The notes under the pieces are model-generated. The model saw only the letters and a program-made list of their open reading frames with translations. It was not told the origin of the DNA and searched no databases. The translations under genes and the position numbers were made by a program. A stretch of DNA of 64,000 nucleotides from Acidovorax sp. SRB_14. Lineage in GTDB: Bacteria; Pseudomonadota; Gammaproteobacteria; Burkholderiales; Burkholderiaceae_C. The first letter of the stretch is position 1. The number at the start of each line of letters is the position of its first letter. Location: assembly GCF_012932145.1 (NCBI RefSeq), contig NZ_MWOK01000004.1, positions 62,001-126,000 on the forward strand, in the 5' to 3' direction. Positions 1 through 8,481 of the stretch are shown here, in pieces.

Positions 1-177
1 CTGCGACAGCGTGGAAACCAGTTGCTGCAGAGAGGCGGCGCCGGTCGCACCCAGCGCCTCCAGGCTCTGGACGGCCTGCGGATTCTGGTCGTGGACGACG
101 CAATCGTGGCCGCCGCGCAGCAGCCGGGTGGCCATGCTGGCCCCCATGCGCCCCAATCCAATCATGCCGATTTGCAT
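1..177 (-). CDS. gnd: 6-phosphogluconate dehydrogenase, N-terminal part (runs off window)
   Basis: The 59 visible codons encode the start of 6-phosphogluconate dehydrogenase, which oxidatively decarboxylates 6-phosphogluconate to ribulose 5-phosphate in the cytoplasm. The first residues MQIGMIGLGRMG hold the GxGxxG dinucleotide-binding turn, followed by ASMATRLLRGGHDCVVHDQNP, the second strand of the Rossmann fold. The ATG at 175-177 is preceded by AGGAGA, which fixes the start. The gene overlaps the end of the GH94 gene by 16 bases, so the two are probably one transcript. The rest of the gene, including the catalytic domain, lies outside the window, so the subtype (short NAD-preferring or long NADP form) cannot be decided. 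Confidence 0.85.
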   Translation of the reverse strand, partial: MQIGMIGLGRMGASMATRLLRGGHDCVVHDQNPQAVQSLEALGATGAASLQQLVSTLSQ

Positions 178-3100
178 TGCGAGTCTCCTGTCGTGTGGAC
201 TTGCACAACCACTGCGTGTTCACGGCCATCGTCCACCAAAGGGACCGCCGGGCCAGGGAGCTCGGCGCCGTCCAAAATGACTGCCGGCCCGGTCTGTAGC
301 TTGGGCGTCTGCCGCACCTCGATCAGGTAGAGCGTTGCGCGGTAGCGATAGTTCACCTGGAACGCGCCCCAGTGCGCTGGCAGGCACGGCACGATGCGCA
401 GCGTGTCCGATTCCACGCGCAAGCCCAACAGCGACTCCAGAATGAAGCGCCACATCCATCCGGCCGAGCCCGTGTACCAGGTCCAGCCGCCGCGCCCGGT
501 GTGCGGTGGCAGCGCATACACGTCCGAGGCGATCACGTAGGGTTCGGTCTGGTAGACCGCAAGCGCTTGGGGCGAGTCCGCATGGTGGAGGGGGTTGAGC
601 ATCGTGCACAGCTCCCACGCGCGCTTTGCATCGCCCAGTGCCGCAAAGGCCATGCCTGCCCAGACCGCGGCGTGGGTGTACTGGCCGCCGTTCTCGCGCA
701 CGCCGGGCACATAGCCCTGGATGTAGCCGGGGCTGGGGGCCGAATGGTTGAACGGCGGATCGAGCAATTGGACCAGCGCCGCGCCGCGGTGCACGAGCTG
801 CGCATCGACGGCGTCCATCGCCTGGCGCGCGCGCTGGGCGTCTGCTGCGCCAGACAGCACCGCCCAGCTTTGCGCGATCGAGTCGATGCGGCACTCCGCG
901 TTGCCTGCAGTGCCCAGGGGCGAACCATCGTCGAACCAGCCGCGCTGGTACCAAACGCCGTCCCACGCACTGTGCTCGATCGCTCCACGCAGCTGCGCCG
1001 CCTCGGCCTGGCAGCGCTGCGCGAATGCCGCATCGCCGTGCCGCCGCGCCAGGGCCGCGAACTGCGCCAGCACCTGGCACAGAAAGAACCCCAGCCAGAC
1101 GCTCTCGCCTTTGCCCTCGGCGCCAACAAGGTTCATGCCATCGTTCCAATCGCCGGTGCCCATCAAGGGCAGGCCGTGCGCGCCGAAACGCAGGCCGTGC
1201 TCGAGCGCGCACATGCAGTGTCGGTACAGGCTGGCGGTGGTCTCGGAGCGCGTGGGCAGATCGTAGTAAGAACCTTCGTGCTCTTGCAGTGCCCTGCCCT
1301 CCAGAAAGGCCACCTGTTCCGTGAGCACGCCCATGTCGCCCGTGACTGCGACATACCGGCACACCGCCAGCGGCAGCCACAAGTAGTCGTCCGAACAGCG
1401 CGTGCGCACACCGCGGCCCGAGGGCGGATGCCACCAGTGCTGCACATCGCCTTCCGGAAACTGGCGCGACGCGCAAAGCAGCAGGTGCGCACGCACGCGA
1501 GCGGGTGTCGCATGCACCAGGGCCATCGCATCCTGCAGCTGGTCACGAAAGCCGAAGGCGCCGCTGGCCTGGTAGAACGCGGTGCGTGCCCAGAGCCTGC
1601 ACGCCAGGGTCTGGTACAGCAGCCAGCCATTGGCCAGAAGGTCCAGCGCGCGGTCTGGTGTTTGAATTTGCACCGCACCGAGCGTGTGTCGCCAGTACTG
1701 CCGTACCGAATCCAGCGCTGCGTGCGCTGAAGCCGGGCCGCGCCAGCGTTGCACCAGGCTGCGCGCTTCTTCGGGCGTTGCGCCCGCCCCCAGGCGAAAA
1801 ATGATTTCGTGCGTTTGCCCTGGTGCCAGCACGAACGGGACGCGCAGGGCGGCGCACGGGTCCAGCGCCACCCCAACGCTGCCGCAGAGCCGAAGCTGCT
1901 GCATTGCCGCCGGGCGCCGCAGGTTGCCGTGCATTCCCAGAAACGCACGGCGATCACCACACGCGCTGGCAGCTGCATCAGCGGCGCCATCGACATCAAA
2001 GAACGCGGTGCGGCCCGTGAAATCCGTGTGGTATGGGTTGCAGGCCAACAGTGCGCCGCTGTCCGCATCCCGCTCGGTACCAATGTGCATGGCGGTCTTG
2101 GTGCGCTCCTCGCCCAGAACCCATTCGACATAGCCGGTGACCGAGAGACGCCGCTCATGCTCCGAGCGATTGCACAGCTGCAACCGTGCGAACTTGACCG
2201 GCGCGTCTTGGGCGACAAACACCGTCAGCTCAGAGTGGATGTCACCTTGGCTGTGCTCGAAAACGCTGTAGCCAAAGCCGTGGCGCGCCACGTACGACGC
2301 GCCCGGGATGGGGCTGGGCAGCACGGTGGGGGACCAGTAATGGCCGCTGTCTTCGTCGCGCAAATAGAACGCCTCGGTATTGGGATCGATGACCGGGTCG
2401 TTGGACCAGGGTGTCAGGCGAAATGTCTGGGCGTTTTCGCTCCAAGTGTGTGCACTGCCGCTCTCGGAGACAAAACTGCCAAAAAAGGGGTTGGCCAGAA
2501 TGTTGATCCAGGGCATGGGCGCCATACGCTCTGGCGTGAGCGTGACGACGTACTCGTTCCCGTCCGCTGTGAAACCCCCCAGGCCATTGGGAAAAATCAG
2601 CGCCTGTTCTGACGCCGCATCCTGCGGCTGGGATAGGGGAGGTTTCAGGGTGGGAAAATGGTGTGTGCTCTGCGGGACAGGTGATCTCGGGAGGCGCTGT
2701 GCAAGTTGCTGCGCCAGTGCCCCGCCACGGCCATCGAGCACGATGCGCGCCACCGTTTTCAGCAAAACGGCATCTGCCTCCGGGAGGGCGGCGCTGGCAC
2801 GCACAAAAATGCCGCCCGGCCTGTCGATGGCGGCCGCTGCATCCTCGGCGGCGACCAGCGCCACCACCTGCTGCGCCAGGTCAGAGCTCTCCAGCTGCGG
2901 ATTTTCCGCCAGCACCACCAAATCCACACGCAAGCCCGACATGCGCCAGTACGCATGTGCCTGCACGAGCTGGCGCACGAGTTCCAGATGGCCCGGGTCA
3001 CAGATCTGCAGCAGCACGATGGGCCAATCGCCTGAAATGCCATAGCGCCACAGGCTGGACTGGCCTTGTCGGTTACTGGAGAGCACGGCGGGCCGGGCCC

Positions 3101-4082
3101 TCAGAACGGCGTTGGCATACAGCACCGCAGCGGCCAGGGCGGCATAACGTCGCGCGTCGGCAGCGCTCACATGCAGCCCGTCCAGAAGCGCCTGCGCATG
3201 TGTTGGCGCAGAAGCCAGGGCATGGTCGGCCATGCGCTGATCCTGGTACCTTTGAACCAGACTTGCGCAAGCGTCGCGGGTGTCTGCAACGCCGCTGACC
3301 CAGGCGATGGTGGTGCTTGCGCCAGGGCCCAGAAAAATGGGGCAACGGATCGCCACCACAGGATCGAGCACGGCACCAGCGCTGCCCGACAGCGGCGCAT
3401 GGTTGTCCAACGCCTGTGGATCGGCGGTGCTGCGGCCACGCCCGATAAAGCGGGCCCGGTCGGTCTCGTAAGACACGGCTGCTGCGCTGGGCCTGGACAG
3501 GGCCAGCAGGTGGAACAGGCATGGCGTCGCTTCGCCCGGCGCGCGCGCACGGCGGGTGCACACAATGGCCCGCGATGCGGGCAGGATCTCGGTTTCGACG
3601 AAGAGCTTTTCAAACGCTGGATGCGCCACATCGGCCGCGGCAGTCGCCAACACGACCTCTGCATAGCTGGTGACGTCCAGCAACCGCTGCTGGCGCGAAT
3701 GGTTGGTGATGCGGATTCGGCGCACCTCCACATCGTCGTCGCCAGCCACGGCGATCTCGGTTTCCACCTCGATGCCATGGTCGCGGCGGCGAAATGTTGC
3801 TTGTCCCACCGAGAAGGTGGCTTCAGAGACGTCGGCCTGCTGCAGTGTGGGCTGGAGGGTCGCCGACCAGATGTGGCCGCTCGTGCGGTCGCGGAGATAA
3901 CAAAAACTTCCCCAAGGGTCACAGGTCGCGTCTTCGCGCCAGCGCGTCAGCGCCACACCCTTCCAGTGGCTGTATCCGCCGCCCGCCCGCGAAACTACTG
4001 CGTGGTAGCGACCATTCGACAGCAACTGCACCTCCGGCAAGGGGGCCGTGTGAAACGACCGCGCGGTATGAAAGGCAACCAT
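162..4082 (-). CDS. GH94 glucan-phosphorylase-type protein (C-terminal half of an NdvB-like cyclic glucan synthase)
   Basis: The product is 1306 residues. It matches the C-terminal half of cyclic beta-1,2-glucan synthases (NdvB/ChvB). It starts at the PEVQLLSNGRYH segment that begins the first glucan-binding super-sandwich, has a second one around residues 500-760 (FPNGLGGFTADGNEYVV), and then an (alpha/alpha)6 barrel with the GH94 signature GDWNDGMN near residue 977, whose Asp is the expected general acid. GH94 enzymes phosphorolyse beta-glucans or control chain length. The GT84 glycosyltransferase and membrane half of NdvB, normally about 1400 further residues, is absent and there is no coding room for it upstream. 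No strong ribosome site precedes the chosen ATG. It could be a soluble beta-1,2-oligoglucan phosphorylase or a truncated ndvB. The family is firm; the exact substrate is inferred. Confidence 0.82.
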   Translation of the reverse strand: MVAFHTARSFHTAPLPEVQLLSNGRYHAVVSRAGGGYSHWKGVALTRWREDATCDPWGSFCYLRDRTSGHIWSATLQPTLQQADVSEATFSVGQATFRRRDHGIEVETEIAVAGDDDVEVRRIRITNHSRQQRLLDVTSYAEVVLATAAADVAHPAFEKLFVETEILPASRAIVCTRRARAPGEATPCLFHLLALSRPSAAAVSYETDRARFIGRGRSTADPQALDNHAPLSGSAGAVLDPVVAIRCPIFLGPGASTTIAWVSGVADTRDACASLVQRYQDQRMADHALASAPTHAQALLDGLHVSAADARRYAALAAAVLYANAVLRARPAVLSSNRQGQSSLWRYGISGDWPIVLLQICDPGHLELVRQLVQAHAYWRMSGLRVDLVVLAENPQLESSDLAQQVVALVAAEDAAAAIDRPGGIFVRASAALPEADAVLLKTVARIVLDGRGGALAQQLAQRLPRSPVPQSTHHFPTLKPPLSQPQDAASEQALIFPNGLGGFTADGNEYVVTLTPERMAPMPWINILANPFFGSFVSESGSAHTWSENAQTFRLTPWSNDPVIDPNTEAFYLRDEDSGHYWSPTVLPSPIPGASYVARHGFGYSVFEHSQGDIHSELTVFVAQDAPVKFARLQLCNRSEHERRLSVTGYVEWVLGEERTKTAMHIGTERDADSGALLACNPYHTDFTGRTAFFDVDGAADAAASACGDRRAFLGMHGNLRRPAAMQQLRLCGSVGVALDPCAALRVPFVLAPGQTHEIIFRLGAGATPEEARSLVQRWRGPASAHAALDSVRQYWRHTLGAVQIQTPDRALDLLANGWLLYQTLACRLWARTAFYQASGAFGFRDQLQDAMALVHATPARVRAHLLLCASRQFPEGDVQHWWHPPSGRGVRTRCSDDYLWLPLAVCRYVAVTGDMGVLTEQVAFLEGRALQEHEGSYYDLPTRSETTASLYRHCMCALEHGLRFGAHGLPLMGTGDWNDGMNLVGAEGKGESVWLGFFLCQVLAQFAALARRHGDAAFAQRCQAEAAQLRGAIEHSAWDGVWYQRGWFDDGSPLGTAGNAECRIDSIAQSWAVLSGAADAQRARQAMDAVDAQLVHRGAALVQLLDPPFNHSAPSPGYIQGYVPGVRENGGQYTHAAVWAGMAFAALGDAKRAWELCTMLNPLHHADSPQALAVYQTEPYVIASDVYALPPHTGRGGWTWYTGSAGWMWRFILESLLGLRVESDTLRIVPCLPAHWGAFQVNYRYRATLYLIEVRQTPKLQTGPAVILDGAELPGPAVPLVDDGREHAVVVQVHTTGDSQCKSA

Positions 4083-4245
4083 GTGTGCGGTTCCAGGAGC
4101 AGACCGGCTGGCAAAAGGGCGTGGCTACCTGAGCCCAGAGTGGTGCGTTGTCGGGTCTGCACGCTATTTCACGCACCACTGCGCCGCGCACGGACCAAGG
4201 CTGATCGCCATGTGGGTGCGGTAACACAGACTACACCCGATACTG

Positions 4246-4257
4246 CTTTTGCAAAAG
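4246..4257. promoter_or_regulatory. 12-bp palindrome in the divergent intergenic region
   Basis: CTTTTGCAAAAG is a perfect inverted repeat lying between the minus-strand GH94 gene and the plus-strand aldolase run, with the A+T-rich stretch GATATAAAAATAC just after it. Its position fits an operator serving one or both directions. No regulator gene is adjacent and the palindrome is short, so this is only a candidate. Apart from the two small ORFs listed below, the rest of 4083-4536 shows nothing recognisable. Confidence 0.3.
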
Positions 4258-4353
4258 TACCTTCTGACGATATAAAAATACAGCCTGTTGCGCGCATTTC
4301 TATGCGAAGGAGTTCCACCCTGGACCCCGGGTCCGAGCGACAAGGACTGCAAC

Positions 4354-4524
4354 ATGCCGCTCACACTGGACAAGCCCCTCAATTTCGGTTTTGATGACCA
4401 TTCGTGGCTGGTGCGTCGGCCGACATGCCACCGTGCGCAGAAGGCACACTACAAACCGATCGAGCAACACGGCCAAGCTCTGCCAAAGATTGCGGTTGGA
4501 AGGCCGAACGCTCCCGCGCCTTGA
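4354..4524 (+). CDS. small ORF, 56 residues, unknown
   Basis: A 56-codon ORF beginning MPLTLDKPLNFGFDDHSW. I do not recognise a family. The support is positional: AAGGA sits seven bases before the ATG, and its stop codon overlaps the AAGGAGG ribosome site of the next small ORF. That ORF in turn overlaps the aldolase gene, so the arrangement looks like a translated leader run. The peptide is rich in His, Arg and Lys, with no membrane segment and no signal peptide. It could be a non-coding leader that happens to be open. Confidence 0.4.
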   Translation: MPLTLDKPLNFGFDDHSWLVRRPTCHRAQKAHYKPIEQHGQALPKIAVGRPNAPAP

Positions 4525-4536
4525 AGGAGGTATGCC

Positions 4537-4722
4537 ATGGCACAAATGGAACGGTGTGAATTGGGTGCGCACCGGGCGGATGTCGACAAATACCGCGCCG
4601 CCTTCAAGCGGCGTGTACCCGACGTGGACGCAGACATGGCAGGCCCGCTGATGGTGCTGGTGCTTCGCCAGACGACCCCGGGCCGCATCGAGCCCGCTCT
4701 GCCGGGCGCGCCCTTGCCATGA
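4537..4722 (+). CDS. small ORF, 61 residues, translationally coupled to the aldolase gene
   Basis: A 61-residue protein starting MAQMERCELGAHRADVDK. The ribosome site is very strong (AAGGAGG, six bases before the ATG). The stop codon is nested in the aldolase start (ATGA, 4719-4722), the classic sign of coupled translation. No family is recognised. The composition is that of a soluble, charged protein with a proline-rich C-terminus (PGRIEPALPGAPLP). Either it is a small accessory protein of the aldolase/phosphatase operon or its translation mainly serves to feed ribosomes into the aldolase gene. Confidence 0.5.
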   Translation: MAQMERCELGAHRADVDKYRAAFKRRVPDVDADMAGPLMVLVLRQTTPGRIEPALPGAPLP

Positions 4723-5741
4723 CCAGCCTGCACGCCACAGCGCAGGCCCTCGTGGCCGCCGGCAAGGGCTTGCTCGCCATGGACGAGAGCATTGGCACCT
4801 GCACGAAGCGCTTTGCCAGTGTCGGCTTGGCGCCCAGCAGCGAAACGCGCCGCGCCTACCGCGAGCTGCTTGTCACAACGCCTGGTCTAGGCGACTACAT
4901 CAGCGGCGCGATCCTTCATGAAGAGACCTTGGTCCAAAAGACGCAGAACGGAACGCCTTTGGTGCAGGTGCTTATGGCGGCAGGCATCCTTCCAGGGATC
5001 AAGGTCGATCAAGGCACCGTGGACCTGGCAGGCCTCCCTGCTGAGCGCGCGACGGAGGGGCTTGATGGCCTGCGCGAACGCCTGAAGGATTACGCCGCTG
5101 CGGGCGCGCGTTTCGCCAAATGGCGCGCGGTATTCACCATCGGCGCAGGCTTGCCCACTGCAGCTTGCATCGAAGCCAACGCGCATGACTTGGCGCGCTA
5201 TGCGGCCCTGTGCCAAGAAGCGGAACTGGTGCCCATTGTTGAGCCAGAGGTGCTCATGGAGGGCAGCCACACTTTGGCGCGCTGCCAGGCGGTCACCGAC
5301 ACGGTATTGCACCAAGTCTTCGACCAACTGCACACCCAGGGCGTGGTGCTGGAGGCGCTGGTACTGAAGCCCAACATGGTGTTGCCGGGTTTGGAGTGCT
5401 CCACGCCCTCCTCGGTGGACGAAGTGGCCGAGGCCACGGTGGCGTGTCTGCGCCGTGCCGTGCCGGCTGCAGTGGCCGGCATCGCCTTTCTGTCGGGCGG
5501 GCAATCGAGCGAGCTGGCTTCGGCACGGCTCAACGCCATGCATCTTCGACGGAGCGGATCGGCACTGCCCCCTTGGCCGCTGACCTTCTCGTTCGCTCGC
5601 GCGCTGCAGCAGCCGGCACTGCACCTCTGGGCCAGCGCGCCCGCGAACCGCGCGGCGGCCCAGCAAGCGCTGCTGCACCGTGCCCGCTGCAATGGCGCTG
5701 CCCTGCGGGGTGCGTACGACCCTGGCATGGAAAACCAGTGA
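4719..5741 (+). CDS. class I fructose-bisphosphate aldolase
   Basis: A 340-residue aldolase of the animal-like class I type, which splits fructose 1,6-bisphosphate into two trioses through a Schiff base, without metal. It shows the N-terminal GKGLLAMDESIGTCTKRF block, the FAKW segment with Lys134, and the Schiff-base lysine Lys217 in VLKPNMVLPG. The FLSGGQSS phosphate-binding loop near residue 254 is also present. Length and motif order are those of the family. It overlaps the preceding small ORF by four bases and the following phosphatase gene by four bases (GTGA), so the three are coupled. Most betaproteobacteria use a class II aldolase for glycolysis. This copy, beside gnd and a GH94 enzyme, is more likely an accessory route under particular conditions (inference). 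Confidence 0.9.
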   Translation: MTSLHATAQALVAAGKGLLAMDESIGTCTKRFASVGLAPSSETRRAYRELLVTTPGLGDYISGAILHEETLVQKTQNGTPLVQVLMAAGILPGIKVDQGTVDLAGLPAERATEGLDGLRERLKDYAAAGARFAKWRAVFTIGAGLPTAACIEANAHDLARYAALCQEAELVPIVEPEVLMEGSHTLARCQAVTDTVLHQVFDQLHTQGVVLEALVLKPNMVLPGLECSTPSSVDEVAEATVACLRRAVPAAVAGIAFLSGGQSSELASARLNAMHLRRSGSALPPWPLTFSFARALQQPALHLWASAPANRAAAQQALLHRARCNGAALRGAYDPGMENQ

Positions 5742-6328
5742 CTGCCTTGCTAGAAATCTACCTCGTCCGACATGGCGAAACGGCTTGGTCGCTCAGCGGC
5801 CAACACACCGGCCACACCGAAGTGCCTCTGACCGAGCATGGCGAGTCCCAGGCGCGGGCACTGGCGCAGCGCCTGGGTGAAACTGTGTTCACGCACATCC
5901 TGGTGAGTCCCCGCCTGCGTGCGCGCCAGACCTGCGCTCTGGCAGGCTGCGCGGCAGCGAGCGAAATAGAACCGGACTTGGCCGAATGGGACTACGGCGA
6001 TTACGAGGGCCTGCGCTCCGAAGACATTCGCAAGGCACGCCCTGACTGGAACGTGTGGCGCGACGGATGTCCGCACGGCGAAATGCCTGCCCACGTCTCT
6101 ATCCGTGCCAACCGGCTCATTGCGCGGCTGTGCACCCTGCAGGGCAGGGTCGCGCTGTTCTCCCATGCCCAATTTGGCGCTGCGCTGGCGGTCCGTTGGA
6201 TAGGGCTGCCATTGGATACAGGCCAACATTTCGCGCTGTTTCCCGCGTCTGTGAGCGTGCTGGGCCACGCTTCCAACCACCCGGCAACACGGGTTGTCGC
6301 TCTTTGGAACGAAACCCCTGCCGTTTGA
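5738..6328 (+). CDS. histidine phosphatase family protein (phosphoglycerate-mutase-like)
   Basis: A 196-residue member of the branch-1 histidine phosphatase superfamily. The phosphohistidine motif is RHGET with His12; the second catalytic histidine is His143 in LFSHAQFG. I take the GTG at 5738 as the start because it overlaps the aldolase stop codon (GTGA) and puts IYLVRHG at the expected distance from the N-terminus; a longer reading frame upstream lies inside the aldolase gene. The family includes sugar-phosphate phosphatases, alpha-ribazole phosphatase and cofactor-dependent mutases. Coupling to an aldolase suggests a sugar-phosphate substrate, but the substrate is not readable from sequence. 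Confidence 0.82.
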   Translation: MTALLEIYLVRHGETAWSLSGQHTGHTEVPLTEHGESQARALAQRLGETVFTHILVSPRLRARQTCALAGCAAASEIEPDLAEWDYGDYEGLRSEDIRKARPDWNVWRDGCPHGEMPAHVSIRANRLIARLCTLQGRVALFSHAQFGAALAVRWIGLPLDTGQHFALFPASVSVLGHASNHPATRVVALWNETPAV

Positions 6329-6465
6329 GACAACAACATGCACGCACTTGCCAAACCTTCATGGTCTGAGTACGCATCGGCCCTGTTGGCCAGGCCGTGT
6401 AAGCAGGCCCTTTCCGCTGTCGGTTGGCGGTCTCTGTGCGCTGCCCGTGATACGGCCGGTGTGGT

Positions 6466-6957
6466 TCAGAGCGTATGCCGGGAAGCCAACAACTCATCCT
6501 TGCGCAACGCCATCTGAGCTCCCAATGCGCGCATGTCCAGGGCAGTCTTCTTTGCTTGAGGGAACATTTGTGTCTGCTCCTCCTTCACATGGTGCTTGAC
6601 ATATTCAGACAGCACTTTGATTTTGGCATCGAACATTTCACCATCGGGCTCGACCCCTTCCACTTGGGCGATCAGGCTTTTCAACGTCGCATGCTCCACC
6701 GTGGCTTCGGGGACGAGCTCTTTATCGCGCAGGGCCTTTTTGACCGCAGGATAAAAAATCTCTTCCTCGATCTGCGCGTGAACGCTCAACTCGGTACAGA
6801 TCGTGGTGACCAGATCCTTCTTCTTGGCCGCTGAACGGGTTTTTTCATATTGTTCGAACAGCCCGCTGACACGCTGGTGATCGGCTCGCAGCATGGCAGT
6901 CGCCTCTGGGTGTTTCGAAGGGGCCGTTGTGGTTTTCGCCTTGGGTGGGGTCGCCAT
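6466..6957 (-). CDS. hemerythrin HHE-domain protein
   Basis: A 163-residue soluble protein with the four-helix HHE cation-binding fold. The di-iron ligands are visible in order: His27 in LRADHQRV, HAQIEEEIF with its His and Glu, HATL, and HHVKEEQTQMF. Proteins of this type bind oxygen or NO, or protect iron-sulfur proteins, in the cytoplasm. The N-terminus is a Lys/Thr/Pro-rich tail of about 15 residues, as often seen in this group, and TGTGATTCCTCC on the complementary side places a GGAGG ribosome site just before the ATG. It is convergent with the phosphatase gene. The molecular substrate is not known. Confidence 0.85.
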   Translation of the reverse strand: MATPPKAKTTTAPSKHPEATAMLRADHQRVSGLFEQYEKTRSAAKKKDLVTTICTELSVHAQIEEEIFYPAVKKALRDKELVPEATVEHATLKSLIAQVEGVEPDGEMFDAKIKVLSEYVKHHVKEEQTQMFPQAKKTALDMRALGAQMALRKDELLASRHTL

Positions 6958-7017
6958 GGTGTGATTCCTCCAGTGGTTTTCTTCAGTGAAGCAATAGGCA
7001 GTGAAGCAATAGGCCGG

Positions 7018-7092
7018 TCAATGCAAGAAAAGGGCCAGCAGAATGATGATGGGAATGGGAACTCCCAGAAAGAACAACAGCAGCGAACGCAT
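7018..7092 (-). CDS. 24-residue membrane peptide
   Basis: A very short ORF reading MRSLLLFFLGVP, then PIIIL, and ending in a run of Leu, Ala and Phe before a terminal His. A two-residue basic start is followed by an uninterrupted hydrophobic helix with a central Gly-Val-Pro kink. AGGAGA lies six bases before the ATG. It sits between the four-helix membrane protein gene (upstream, same strand) and the hemerythrin gene. I recall similarly short Leu/Ile-rich peptides as unannotated neighbours of stress-type genes in proteobacteria, but cannot name a family. Its role, perhaps as a small membrane subunit, is unknown. Confidence 0.55.
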   Translation of the reverse strand: MRSLLLFFLGVPIPIIILLALFLH

Positions 7093-7113
7093 ACGATTTC
7101 TCCTTGGCTGGTG

Positions 7114-8145
7114 TTAAAACAGGTCGCGCTGGCGTCCGCCAAAAGTTGCCGCCAGGCTGGCAAAGAAGGCGCCAATCAACAGGGACACGAACAACCACAA
7201 GGCACTGTAGGCAGAGGCTTTTCTTGCTTTGTCGGCGGCATTGCGCGCGGCCGTTTCTGCCTCCTTGGCACTCGCCTGCAATTGTCCAAACACTTGGGTG
7301 ACCCGATTTTCTGCGTCTGCCTGGGGCATCCCGGTGCGCTGGGCGACCAGCTGACCCAGGTACTTTGCATCGCCGCTCGGCAAGGTCCCCTTGCCCATCG
7401 CATTGGCGAAGATGCGTCCAGCTTCTGCCGATGCAGATGGAGACCCAGGCGCGGACACGGATGCGGACACCAGTGCGCTTGCAGTTGCAGATGGGGTGTT
7501 ATTGGAACCCTCAACGGTGGGAACAGTCGCCACCACATCCGGCGCGGACGAGGAAGCCTCGGAATTCTTCCGAAAGAGTGCGTCAACAAAATAGCCCTGG
7601 TTTGGCAATGCACCGTCCTTCATGGCGCCTGCGGCCACAGCCGGCATGGCTGCGCTGGATGCGGCGCTTGCGGCGCCAGACGCCATTTGCGCGCCGGCTT
7701 GCACACTGCCATGGACGATGCCTCCGATGGCCGATGTCAACAGGCCTGCCGTCACCAACGTGGCAACTGCCCAGGCAAGAAACCCGTGGGCCGTGTCCCG
7801 AAAGTAGACCTCGTCCGTATCGAGTCCTGCCCAGCGTGTGCGCAGGCGCCCGGCCAGATAGCCGCCCAAGCCTGCCGCTGCAAGCTGAGTGAATGAAATC
7901 CACACAATCGTGGCGACGCCAAAAGTGTCGGCCGCCGCGCCTTGTCCCGACCAGGGCGATACGGCCGACAAGCCCAGACCCACCCCCAGGATAAGCAGAA
8001 TCAGCGACAGCGCTGCAGCGCCAGCGGCACCTGCAAGGATGGCCGCCCAGGAAACCGCACTGGCCGGGGGCACCGGATTTGGCAGATATGGAACCGTGGA
8101 CCCTGGGCCAGCGCTCCTTGGACCAGGCACTATGTTTTCATTCAT
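7114..8145 (-). CDS. membrane protein with four predicted helices, function unknown
   Basis: A 343-residue protein. Hydrophobic segments lie near residues 30-58 (AILAGAAGAAALSLIL), 74-98 (FGVATIVWISFTQLAAAG), 120-145 (HGFLAWAVATLVTAGLL) and 315-335 (LWLFVSLLIGAFFASL). They are separated by a long Ala/Ser/Thr-rich, low-complexity region of about 130 residues. The start at 8145 (MNENIVPG) is preferred over the upstream in-frame start because GGGAG precedes it at a good distance. It is followed by the 24-residue peptide gene and the hemerythrin gene on the same strand, so the three may be co-transcribed. It resembles hypothetical membrane proteins from rhizobia and Burkholderiales; no function is known to me. 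Confidence 0.6.
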   Translation of the reverse strand: MNENIVPGPRSAGPGSTVPYLPNPVPPASAVSWAAILAGAAGAAALSLILLILGVGLGLSAVSPWSGQGAAADTFGVATIVWISFTQLAAAGLGGYLAGRLRTRWAGLDTDEVYFRDTAHGFLAWAVATLVTAGLLTSAIGGIVHGSVQAGAQMASGAASAASSAAMPAVAAGAMKDGALPNQGYFVDALFRKNSEASSSAPDVVATVPTVEGSNNTPSATASALVSASVSAPGSPSASAEAGRIFANAMGKGTLPSGDAKYLGQLVAQRTGMPQADAENRVTQVFGQLQASAKEAETAARNAADKARKASAYSALWLFVSLLIGAFFASLAATFGGRQRDLF

Positions 8146-8234
8146 GCTATGACTCCCACAGAGGAGATTGCATGGTGCGGCTGTCGGCCGTGGACCCATG
8201 TCGGTTTCGTGCCTGCCGCGTTGTAGGACGGCGC

Positions 8235-8261
8235 TATTACTCTCGGTAAATAAGGCGCAAA
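8235..8261 (+). repeat. candidate left end of a second element, related to the island ends
   Basis: TATTACTCTCGGTAAATAAG followed by GCGCAAA matches the inverted terminal repeat of the large island at most positions (TATT-TC-GGTAA-TA-G-CG-AAA), with one gap. It points to the right, as a left end would. It lies in the 336-base gap between the membrane protein gene and the small secreted protein gene, which holds nothing else recognisable. There is no matching direct repeat, so the assignment is tentative. Confidence 0.3.
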
Positions 8262-8481
8262 TCCAAGCCTACTGCGGTGCAGACTTGCAGCGGCCCGGCA
8301 GCTCCCCTTCTCTTTCTCCAAGGCAACGGATCCCGGCGGAAACCCTGCCGTCGTGGAAAAAACCGCCAGCGGGGTCACTGGCCCGTCGGCTCCACTGTTC
8401 CGGCATCCACGCGGGGCGCATCGACCACGCCACCGAGCCCTCTCGTGGACGGCGGGAGGCCAGAAGTCGCGAAGTGTCCGG

